DNA of 64,000 nt. It comes from Gerris lacustris. Its lineage: Eukaryota; Arthropoda; Insecta; Hemiptera; Gerridae. The position numbers and the translations under genes are program-made. A model generated the notes under the pieces. That model searched no databases. It was not told the origin of the DNA and saw nothing but the letters and a program-made list of their open reading frames with translations. Location of the stretch: the NCBI GenBank assembly GCA_951217055.1, contig OX578286.1, forward strand, positions 14,223,050 to 14,287,049, written 5' to 3'. Positions 1-11,800 of the stretch are shown here, piece after piece. Numbering within the stretch: the stretch's first letter is position 1; each line of letters opens with the position of its first letter.

Positions 1-296
1 ATGTACAGGACCTGATAGGATATTTTCTCATCTTTAATTTGTCCTATAATATGTTTCCTTAAATTGCATATTTATTGAGTGAAATTGCAAAAACTCTAAA
101 AAGAAAAAGAAGAAATATTTTTTAAACCACTCAGGTAGTTACATACATGGAAAACCACGATTTTTAATTGCAAATATCTCGTAAACTATTAAAGTTATAT
201 CAAGGAATTTATGAGGATTTTCGAATACAATATTATGAGCTTTAATTGTTTATTGAATTTTTTGTTTTTGTTTTTGTTAAACCTAATCTTTTTCAT

Positions 297-529
297 ATTT
301 TATACGATTTTGGTAGTATTCATTCTACGGAAAGATTAAATTTTAATTTAAGTCAAATTATAATTATTATTAACTACGGGAAACAGACAGAGAAAAATAC
401 ACTCCAGCGCCGGGATTTGAACCACGGGCCTCTATATTTCCAGTATATAGAGGCCCGTGGTTCAAATCCCGGCGCTGGAGTGTAATTTTCTCTGTCTGTT
501 TCCCGTAGTTAATAATAATTATAATTTGA
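297..529. repeat. Foldback element with tRNA T-arm-like core
   Basis: Positions 353-529 form a near-perfect palindrome with arms of about 84 bp around a short AT centre near 440-453. The arms include GGTTCAAATCC, which resembles the B-box of tRNA genes, in both orientations. The left flank from about 297 recurs in a truncated copy at 32920-33045, so this is a dispersed element. No cloverleaf can be formed, so it is not a tRNA gene. The rest of 1-1131 is AT-rich with no exon that I can support. Confidence 0.7.
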
Positions 530-1131
530 TTCTAATCTTTTTCTATATATTTGTGAAAAACAAAATTTGTTTACCATATTTTTGAAATGGAGGTCCTCCC
601 CTAAAGTTTTAGGACTTTTGATGTGTTAATTTTCAAGCATCATTTGTCACCTGAGTAAAATATCTAAACTTTACGATTTAGTTCCATAAAATGTTCAAAA
701 TAGAGCTTCATCAACTGGTCTAGTAAATTGAAGCAAAACTATAGGAGAGTAAAGCTTAGAAAAAGTTCTGAGAATATAAATTACGAAAATTCCAAAATTA
801 ATTCAAAGAGCTTTTGAGTTTTTGGCAGGTTCTTCTTTCTTTATTCAATACATTTTACATTTATTTATTTTTTATTTTATATATTTTTTTTTTGTTAAAA
901 GAACCTTTTCCTTCGTGGATTTTTCGGTAAGGTGAAATTGTTGGTTATACGATTTATTATTATAATTTATTTATTATTTATTTTATTATAACATTATACA
1001 TTACATTATATTCTTTATAACCATACTTCGTTGCTCTTTTCATTAATAAAATAAATATTGCGCTTCTTTTAATAGACTTTAAAAAAAAAAAAAAAAAAAA
1101 AAATCATATATTATTTTTTTATTTTTTTCAG

Positions 1132-1244
1132 AGCTGATAAATTACACACAACCAATCTACGTACGTAGAGAGGATCCAGATTCAAGGCATAAAACTATTC
1201 AGGAAATTATCAATAGAGCCCATTCAAAAGAAGATTGGTCTCAG
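1132..1244 (+). CDS. LPCAT: LPCAT exon 1 of those in the window
   Basis: It follows a T-rich tract ending in CAG and stops at CAG|GTATCT. The first two bases finish a codon from an upstream exon. It encodes LINYTQPIYVRREDPDSR and continues to KEDWSQ, the stretch just before the acyltransferase EGT motif in this family. It ends in phase 0. Confidence 0.88.
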
Positions 1245-2860
1245 GTATCTATCTATTTGTAATTATTATCTTTGTATAAAATATTATTTATATAGATATA
1301 TAATAATCTTGCTATATATAATAGTGCTCGCTTAGAAATCTTTTTACGATCCGCCATCTTGATTCAATATAGATAGCGACTATTTATATGCATAATTCGT
1401 TATGACGATATCTCCGGAACCAATTGCACTAGAACATTGAAATTAAGGAATATAATTAATATATGAGAATTAATATATGAAATTAAATAATATATGACTT
1501 TTTTCGAACGGCCATTTTGATTCAAGATGACGAACATGTTTTTATATTTGAAACTAACTCTCACCAACATGATGCTTAAATAAAAGTGTGCCAAAAAAGG
1601 GATTTTGCCCTTAGGGATCAAAAGATTTATACATTAGCTTTACAAAATTACATAAATCTATGAAAGTGTGTCATCAAAATATTTTTGAATTTACTTCTTA
1701 CTTTATATCTTTTTCATTTGTTTTTTCAATTAGATCCTGATATTTCCTGAAGGTACCTGTACCAACAGATCATGTCTAATCACCTTCAAATCTGGTGCAT
1801 TTTACCCAGGTGTACCTATCCAACCTGTACTTATAAGATACCCGAACAAATTGGACACAGTAACATGGACTTGGGATGGCCCAGGAGCGTAAGTCAATCT
1901 AATGCTATGTTATAGTTACTATGTTATGTTTAGCTGAAAAAATATACTTAAGAAGATTAAGAATATGTTACTAAGTACATATTTTGGCTGAACTATAGAA
2001 CATTAGTTCAGGGGGGGGGGGGGGGGGGGGCTTCTATAAACTTTACCTTACAAATGATGTTCCTATGTCTAAAAGTTATTTAGAATACTGTACGGATGAA
2101 GCAATACTGCATCCCCAATGTGTAGATATTATAATATCCCTTAGTCTAACAGAAATATTATCTTTAAAGTACATATTTAGAAGCAATATTATCCCTTAGT
2201 CTTATAATAGATATCAGCCATTTGTTCAATATTTGTACCCATATTTTATTTAATATTATTGTTTTAATTTAGTAATTATATGAATTGTTTGATTTTCTGG
2301 TTAAATCCGTGTCACTAAGGCTGCGGCCACAAGGAAGCTACCTCGCTTGGAGCCTAGTAGCTTGGTGAGTCACCAGGCGTGTAATCCATGTGAACCAACC
2401 TTCTAAAACATACGAGACCGGCCACACCGCACGCTTGGTTACTAGGCGAGTCACCTAGCGAGTCGCTAGACGAACAGCCCATTCTGTTCTACATGGCGAC
2501 TCACCAAGCCGCTAGGCTCCAAGCGAGGTAGCTCCGGTGTGGCCGTAGCCTAAGGGTGTTTAGTCCGATATTTTGCTTCCACTACTGCAAGTATTATCAG
2601 GGAGTGTGTATTGTGTTAACTCAAAGCTACAAGATGTACTGACAACTGGACAGAAGAATGGTGTATTTATTATGCATTCTAGGAAACCAGTATAAATGTT
2701 CTTCTCTCCAGTCTTCGGTTTATCTTGTTGTTGCTTTTGAGTTAACATCATAATGCACCACATCCCTGAAAATGCTTCCAGTAGTGGGAGCAAAATGATA
2801 GACTCCACACCTTCATGATTCAGATTTCACTGGCAAACCAAGCTATTGGAAGACCTACCT

Positions 2861-2898
<38 letters not shown>

Positions 2899-5800
2899 CT
2901 CTAGGTTGAAGTTGCTTTGGTTAACATTGGTACAACCTACAAGCTACTGTGAAATAGAATTTCTTCCGGTCTATTACCCATCAGACGAGGAGAAAGCTGA
3001 TCATAAGATATATGCCAACAACGTCCGTAAACTAATGGCAAAGTAAGATATTCCAAAATAGTGTCAGAACTTTTTTATTTTGTATAATTGCATCATATTT
3101 ACTCTAAAAATTTATCTTAGAGACGGGAATAATGGATCTGAAACTATTTAAAGTGCTTGGAAACTTGAGGAAATTTATTACGATATTATGGCTGTCAGGG
3201 ATGCCCATTCCCCCCCCCCCCCCCCCCCAAGGCCTATGGCGCAAATTTCCCCAAAACTGCCTGTCACTTGAAATTTTGAAAGAATCCCCCCAATCTCTGA
3301 AAAATATCCCTTAATTGGATTCCCCCCAAAAGTTCTAATGGCGCAACTTATTCCATCAAACCCCCCTGTGAGCACCCCAGATTGCTGTATAGAAATTAGA
3401 TACTTTGTATATATTTTTTTGTTATTGTTATTTGAGACTACTAAAGCTCAACTAGACTTCTTAAGTAGAGATTTTTTTATTATTTTTATACTAAATTTTA
3501 AATCTATCCGCTAAATTGCACCCTAAGAAATCATTTATATTTAGGTTCATGTGTTTAGAAGTTAGAAATGTAAAAAAAAAATTGATAGGAAAAAAATCAG
3601 AATTTTAAGAAAAACAGTTTTAAAAATTAGACCCTAAACTACGCTATGCATTATTATTCGTTAATCCCTTAATTTTCTAATTATTCTTTTTCTTCTTGGG
3701 CTCTGAGTAATAAGAGTGGCACTCATTTCAAGCTCCTATTTAGCTATATTATTTACCCTATGCATTTAAAATTTGTTGTTTTTGAAACTTGAGTATTCAG
3801 GTTTAATATAAGAAAAATAATGCATATTAAAAAGGTTTTTAAAAAGTAATACAAATTTAATCTTCAAGTCAGTCAGCACGCTTATTAATGATCCTAAAAG
3901 AGAGTAAAAATATGGCAAAATAGTCTTTTTATTTCTTTAATACACCAACTACCTAAGAATTATAAATTGAATGGATAATTTTTTTCTTATTTCATCATTA
4001 TGTTTGTAGGGGCAAAAATATGGACCCTTATAAATTCCTGCTTATAACGTTCCAGTTATGTTTATGTGCAATAGTAATAACTAGCGTTGGGACAACCGAC
4101 TAGAAAAAACAACCGAATGAATAAGTCGATTCGGGAAAAAACAGTCGATTGAATTCAATCGACTGAAAACAGTCTCATAGCGGGTATAGGATATACGAAT
4201 AAATATATAGACCGAGACTGAACCCGCAAGTCGAATGTTTCAATCGAATGGTTTTTTTTTATATAGGAGTAGTACGGTGATGGCCGTAAAGGGCTCAGAG
4301 CTGAGGGGGGGTGAGAGTGAGAAGGCGCTTGACACTCGTTATCTCGTCCCAAACTACAGCCTGCTACGACATCGTTTTCATTCGAATGAAAAAATATAGA
4401 CTGAGACTGAATCCAGTCGACTTTTTCATTCGAATGTTTCATTCGGATGTTTTTTGGTTTTAGGTAGGGGAAAGGAACGACGGTGAAGGGCTCAGAGCGG
4501 AGGAGGGGTGAGAAGGCGCATGACACTCGTTATCTCGTTATACACACGTCCACATATACACGTCCGAATTACAACTAATACAACTCCAAACTATAGATTG
4601 ATATCATTCGAATGAAAACTAGATATCCACAACCGAATGAATGAATATTTTAAAACAACCGTTTAGTCGACTTTTTTCAATCGATTGGTTCCCAACGCTA
4701 GTAATAACTAATAACCCAAACACAGGAAAATTGTTGGGAAGCCCTAAGAAATCATTCTACTAAAACAAGGGGTTGAAACATTTTTTCAAGGGAAATGTGT
4801 CATAATTCAGTATCACTATATATATTAGATTGGTTTGTTCTAGTTTTTCTAGCCAATTTTGTTCTGGTAGCTAATCTAATGTGTTTTTGTTCCAGACATT
4901 TAGGTGTTCCAACGCTTGACTATACCTACGATGATTGCAAACTTGTTTCAAGGGCTAAGATGCTAAGCTTTTCAAAATCATCTTCTTTACTTCAAGCTCA
5001 TCAACTTCGAGTAAAATTAGGGTAAGAAGTAAATTTAACATATATTTAAAATTACCAATGTAAATCCTGACAAAATTACCTTAGAGTTAAATAATTTTAT
5101 CTACGATTGATAAGAAATATAAACATTATATCTCTGTTTAGATGAGTTGAAAGTAATTATTTACGTACTTGTATTTATTGCGCATGCGCGTCTCATAGTT
5201 CTGAAGAATTCCTCTTCTTTACCACACTAGTGCGGTAAAGAAGAGGAATTCTTCAGCTTTACGCACGATTAGCTAGTTTGTTTACATTTAACAAAACTAA
5301 TTTGCTGTTCTTTTATTAAAGTAGCTGTTTATATCGAGTTTTTAGTGAAAAACAATGAGTGAATTAAGTGACTTTGACGAAAATCTGGAGAATAATACTC
5401 CTCCAGAAATAATTAATTCGGCAAAAAATACAACTCAAGAATTAATGCCATCTTTATCAAGAGAGAGATACGAACTTACATACAGCAAGTTTATTTTTTT
5501 CTGTATTTATTATTAAACCTAACAATCGTAGATAAAGTACGGTACGCAACTCGAGCGAAAACGGCATTTTGCATTGCTCGTGTGGTTTTACAACCCTCGC
5601 TGTCGCTCGGGTGCAAACTCCACACTCACATGCAAAATGCTACTTTCCGCACTCGACGCGTAATCTACTATTGTTTGCAAAAAAAACTTTTGATGTATCC
5701 AAATTAGAAATATTAATGCATATATTGTACATCCTCAGGACTTCACCTATGTAGGACACTGGCATCCTTAACAGACACTCCAGTCATTTTTATCCTGAGC

Positions 5801-8800
5801 CCAACTTCTCCAGCTCTGGACATCAATTCTCCTCAGATTCCCAACCAAATCATCCTGCCATTTTTGTGTGTCTGTCTTTTGCTCTTCTACCTTCTGAGTG
5901 TCCGTGTCCATCCATTAGTTGTTGTTCTTTTGGAATTTTTCTGTCAGGCATTCTTACTATGTGGGGTATAACTATCTATAATCCCAGATGATTTTATGTC
6001 AGCTACAATGTCTGTCTTTCCATATTGTTCCTTTAGACTCTATTTTTTTCTAATCCTCAAATGATTACTCTCATTAACAGGTCCAAATACTTTTATTTTC
6101 AACTACAAAATTGAGCAGTGAAGTTTACTTTCTCCACAAGCTATTGTGAAGAAAGTATAATTTTATTAATAGTTCATCATTAGAGGCTAACAAGGTTTCT
6201 GACCCATAAGTCTATGCAATCTTATATTCAGATATTAATTTATTAATATAAAAGAACAGAACTGTTTCCAATTTTCACCTAAAACATTATGTGGGACGCA
6301 TAAAAAATAGATGTAATATTGTCTTCAGGCCATGAGTTTAGTAACATTCAGTCATCCCTGTTGTTTGGGTAAAGGTTTTACCCTCATACAGAAGGTATCT
6401 ATGATTTTTAAAGAAACATTAAAATTAAGAAACAAAAAGAATATATGTCATTAAGAAATAATTAATTTAAAAAAAAAAAGAATTGAAAGAAAATTTAAGG
6501 ATCAAACTCATAACTTTCCTATAATTATTACCCCTAATATTTGGACTATCAAGGTTGGCAAACAAGACCCTAATGTGGTCTAGTTGCTAAGCTTGGCCTC
6601 CTCCCACCTTACTAATACTGTAAGTAGACCACTATCCTAAACTATCCTTACCTTGGTCCCTTATAAAGTGTTTGGATTAAGCACATACATTTCTATCTTA
6701 ATAAAATTCCGCAATGTAACAATTTTTAACAAATTGAAGCCTTTTTGTTTGATTGTCCCCATTCTCTTGTACGTATTTTTGAGTGCTGTTATGGCATATT
6801 TTATTTAATGATTATTGACATTAATGATAATTATGTAAGTTATTTGTTCCTAAAACAATAATTTTTTTTTTGTTTTTTTTGTTTTACCAGATTATCACGA
6901 AGTCACATAGAAGAGAAGTTGATTACATCAAGACCTCAGTATCTAAAAGAGAATTCAAACAATAGAAAAGTTGACTTCAACACGTTCACATCTTTACTAT
7001 CGATAGATCCTGAAGATTATTTAGCTTCCGATTTGTTTAATCTTTACAATCCTGTGAGTATAATTAGTAAATTTAATACAATTTTAATTAAATTACTATA
7101 TTCTTATATATAGATTTAGCAGGAGATAAATTTATGGAATCAAAATCGATCAGAATTAAAGAAAGATGTCTCTAAAAGCAACAATATTGTATGAAGCTAG
7201 ATTCAACCACTATCATTCCAATTTTTATTATATTTACCACCGAAGCAAGTAAAACCACTGTAATATTCATATTGGCATTAAATTAGTTTGGCGCTAAAAG
7301 CGGAGATACACATGTCGTCAAATTGGGGAAGTAGCTTGCATGCCAAATGAGGGTATTTGCCAGTAACTGGCATGCTAAGGGTTTTTATCTGCTTGTTTGC
7401 CAGCTACAGGCATGCCATTTAACATATCCACGTGCAAGTAGCTTGCATGCCAAATGAGGGTATTTGCCAGTAACTGGCATGCTAAGGATTTTTATTAAGT
7501 TTTTATCTGCTTGTTTGCCAGCTACAGGCATGCAATTTAACATATACACGTGCAAGTAGCTGGCATGTTTTTGTTCAAGCTACAGGCATGTGTATCCCCG
7601 CCTTAAGATGTGTGTTTGAAAGCTAGCTTTTCTTTTTATCATAGATATTACCATTATTGACCCCTTAAGAGGAAGATGTGTAGCAGCTAGAAGATAGTAG
7701 TTGTAGTACTAGGCAGAGGGGAACCTACTAACTAGACCTTATGGTCCACTTGACTAACCATAATTTAGAGAGTTTCAGCCACTTGTCATACTGTACAATG
7801 TACCACTGATGCGACTATGGCTTGGTCATTAGTGAGCTAATTAAATCAGAGGACCAAGGTGTGAGGTCATACCCATGACCCTTTACCTCTCTTAAAACGA
7901 TACAAATCAGAGTACTACGGCATGAGGATTTCCTTAGAAGGTTGGTTCCCTTGACCTTGTTCCACCCTTGATTCATAGATGTAAAGCAGAGCTGCATGGT
8001 GTGGGATCAAACCCACGACCTTGTGTTCCCTCCATTCATTAATATCCGAGCAGGCGGGACTGGCACCATTAGCCACATGGTCACACTGGTTCCCTTTATC
8101 AAGCAGCTAACTCTTAGGAGTATCTAATTGTTAAGGTATGAATTCATGTAAGACAACTGCTCTCAACTTGTATCCAGATTCATGTAGTCAAAATTGTTCC
8201 GGGTCTAAAGAAAAAAAGCAAATTCAGTGTAAATGTTAAAATGGATCTACAAACTTCCGGTGGTATTTGTAAGTATGATACGGCTAAAGTGTTTAGTTAA
8301 CGAGACACATTGTTGTCTGGTGTAGAACTTAATTTACGTTATTGGTTTTAATATAAAATGTACATCAATTACTGATGGAGGAAAGTGCCACTAAACATAA
8401 ATTAGAGCGTTTGCTTTAAGACCCTAATCATTTTCTTTTCTCGACTTCCTTGTAAAATTATTTTTATTTATTTTTGTTTCAGGATAAGTCAGGTCGAATA
8501 GATTTTAGAGAATATCTACTGAGTGTACTTCTAGTCTATAAAGCAGAGAGTAAAGCTGAAATGATCAAATTAGCATTTGAGGTACTTATTGTCATTTCTT
8601 TTTATCTCAAAATCATTATGCGTCGGTTTCAGAAAGGAGGTTTAACGCTAGTCCCGGACTAAATCACTGATTTAGTCCAGGACTAAGAAAATCCGATTTC
8701 TAAGACAAGGTTTAAATCTGTTTTAAACTAGGACTAAGCACTTAACCTAGTCCGGCTTTAGAGACAAGGATTAACGCGAGATTAAACTCCATATTTAGAA

Positions 8801-11800
8801 CTGGACTAAGATATTTGGGTTTCAAAGACGAGGTTTAATTAGTTCTAGACTAAAAGTTAAACTAGGACTAAAGTTCTCGACTAAATCCCGAGTTAGGTAT
8901 TAAATTTAATCCAAAACTTAAACCTGGTAGGGGGCAGGTTTAAGGTGAGGATTAAATATAGAATGAATCATGAATTTATTTAATACAACATTATTTACCT
9001 AATTTATTAATTTTTTTAAAATTAAATACGCGTCATTTAAGTACCTATTTATTATAAAATTATTAACCTGGGTTTACACAAAAAAGATTTTGTTTATATT
9101 TGTCGTACCTATTATTTATATAAACTTAGAATATACTACTATAGAATATACTTGTACGATAGTATAAAAAAAGAAGCTTATATATGTGATTTTTTTTTCT
9201 TTATTTCGTTTTTTTAAGTTTATCAGAAAAGAAAACAAGAATAATAATAATAACAACTAAATAATTTTATTTTTAAAAATGGATTATAATGAATATTTAG
9301 ATTTAGACGATCAGATAAATCATTTATTAAGTAATTTTAACCCTTTCATCTAACTTAAAAATAACAAATTTGAAGACAGATATAGGTTTTATAAAACATG
9401 CCTAAGAGAACTAATTCAAATATTATCACCTACCCTTAACAAGGAGTCATTGGTTGGAAGTCCGGTGCCGGTTCAAACTCAGGTGTTAATAGCCTTGAGA
9501 TTTTTTGCCGACGGCACCTTTCTTAGAGAGACAGCAGATTTGTGCTATGTATCATTGTCAAGTGTATGTCGTTATGTGCATAAAGTAGCTGAAGCTATAT
9601 ATAGTGATGTAAAATACCCGGGTATTTAAAACTGCAGGTAAATACCCATTTTGGGTAAATACCCAGGTATTTATGATAATTTTTAAAGTTACGACTGCTA
9701 TGTGTTTAATTTCAAACTTATTTATTGTAAATAAATATACTATGAAATTTGAAGTAGTTATTAAGTGATAGTATGTCTCAATAATATTATTGAATTGATA
9801 TTAATAACTTAATAAGAATAATAGTCGAGGAGCTAACGAGCAAAAAAGTTTCTAACTAATATTAAGCTAGAAATTGGTGTACTCGTATAAGTAAATGTTT
9901 TGATGACATTTAAGAAGTTTTTACTTAATTAATTTTGTATAGCTCTTCATTATTTTTGTATTGACTGTGGTATTTTAGACTAATTGTCTGTCATCATTAT
10001 AAACAAAAAATAAATAAATAAATATGTGGTCGGCTAAGTTCCCTGGCAGGATAATCCGGTGGAGACCGTCCATATCACACCCTTTATGATGGACAATGTG
10101 ATTTTCATGATCCTGGAGTATGAAATTAGTTAGCAGACCAAAAATCAAGTTGATGATAGTTTGTCACTTAACCCATTCAATGCGGGTGGATCCACTGTGG
10201 ATCCATGCCGTGCTAACGTGCCTGACGGGTGGATCCACAGTGGATCCAAGCCCTCCCTTTCAGCCCTCTGTAGCTCTATTCTCCGTGCCTCGAGTAGAAC
10301 CATCTTGCAAGGCTCCGTCAGGCCCGCTGACGTTTGTATCCACAGGGGATCTAACAATTTTTTTTTTTTTTTTTTTTTTTTTTAATTAACTGTTAAAGTT
10401 TCTATTCAGTCACTAAGGTAGGTTCATGAATTAGATTACGCATTCAATGGGTTAATAGACTACTCCAAATCAAAGAGGTCACCTATTAAGTGACAGACTA
10501 CTATCAACTTGATTTTTGGTCTACTAACTAAGTTCGTACTCAGGATCGTGAAAATCGCATTGTTCACCAAAAAGGGCGTGAGATGGCCACTCTCCACCGG
10601 TTTGTTTTTTTCAAATGCCTATTACCAAACTATGTCCCGCCAATGGACTTAGCTGACCACATATTCTTAAAAGGCACCAAAGCATTACTTATAAACAAAA
10701 TTCTAGCTTGATATTAGTCAGACGCTTTTTTGCACGCTATCTCCTAGACTATAATATTAATTTAAATCATGTAGTGTAGGAATTCGGCCGTTAGGAGTAG
10801 GCCCTAACTCTTTACACGTAATATTTCTGGTGTCAGATATTTGTAGCAATAGCCTATACACATACAGTATAAGAATTGAGTAACAAGGGTATAAAAATAT
10901 GCCAATTAATAATTATGTGTGCTCATATTATTTACATATTTTACAAAAATATGAATTTATATTTAGGCTTGTATAATATGAGAATGCATCAGCTAATTTT
11001 CAAATTAATAATCCTGTGCTTTTCTTTCAAAATGGTGGTGTTTTCATTGCACAGACCTTCAACATAAGCATTCTGTTTGAAATCATTGAATCTGTATAAC
11101 AGATATTAATATACTTCGAAATAATAAATACCCGTACGCTGGGTATTTTTGTAGGCTATTTTTTAGGAATTAAGTGAGCTTAACACATCCTATACTCTCT
11201 AAATGACATTTGAGTATGGAAAATGCTCAGAACCTCTTAAAACACTATTTAAATCATTATTTGTTATAAATACTCTCATTTTGGGTATTTACCCTGACCT
11301 CAGGTAAATACCCATTTTTATTTACCCTACCCGCTGGGCATATACCCGGCCCACATCACTAGCTATATATAATATTATGAAAAACGATTACACACTTTTT
11401 CCCGAGCGAGAATACGACATGGAAACCAAGAGATTTTATCGTAAATACGGGTTTCCTGGTGTACTTAGTTGCATAGATGGAACTTATGTTCGGATAGCAT
11501 GTCCATCTACTGAAAATAAAGAAGAATACAGAAATCACAAAGGATATTTTTCGATAAATGTCCAAGGAGCAGAGCATGTGGGGCAAACATAGAATTCAAC
11601 AAACATCGTTGCAAGATGGAAAGGCAGCACCCACGACTGAAGAATTTTTAAAAATTCTAGATTGTATACACGATTTGAATCAAGAGACATGGGTGGTATT
11701 CTATTAGGAGACAGTGGATATGAATGTTGCAGGTACAGCACATTTTATACTATAATATATTAAATCCAATAATGATATCTATGTATTGTTTTGTAGATTG

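Larger units (their letters stand above)
9602..11361. mobile_element. hAT-like non-autonomous element inserted in HARBI1
   Basis: The ends are TAGTGATGT and ACATCACTA, with a perfect 8-bp target duplication GCTATATA at 9594-9601 and 11362-11369. Subterminal regions are rich in AATACCC and GGGTATTT motifs. It has no transposase. It carries a nested MITE at 9824-10749. Confidence 0.85.
9279..11740 (+). pseudogene. HARBI1-like transposase pseudogene, split by a hAT-like element
   Basis: The left part (about 9353-9593) encodes VQTQVLIALRFFADGTFLRE and VSLSSVCRYVHKVAEAI, the typical N-terminal half of HARBI1. After the insertion at 9602-11361 the frame resumes with FYRKYGFPGVLSCIDGTYV, holding the first catalytic Asp, and later ARWKGSTHD and GDSGYECC. 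An early TAA at about 9349, an in-frame TGA just after STHD (S expected), and a frameshift near 11590 break it. The element is therefore not autonomous. Confidence 0.8.

Noticed and set aside
404..480. tRNA gene
   Set aside because: Only a B-box-like stretch is present, mirrored in a palindrome. There is no anticodon arm, D-arm or acceptor stem.
4155..4526. Minus-strand frame of 123 codons
   Set aside because: It lies entirely within the hAT MITE 4082-4700 and reflects its repeated CATTCGAATG motifs.
10120..10389. Overlapping open frames on both strands
   Set aside because: They read through the piggyBac MITE and its GGATCC palindromes and have no protein-like composition.
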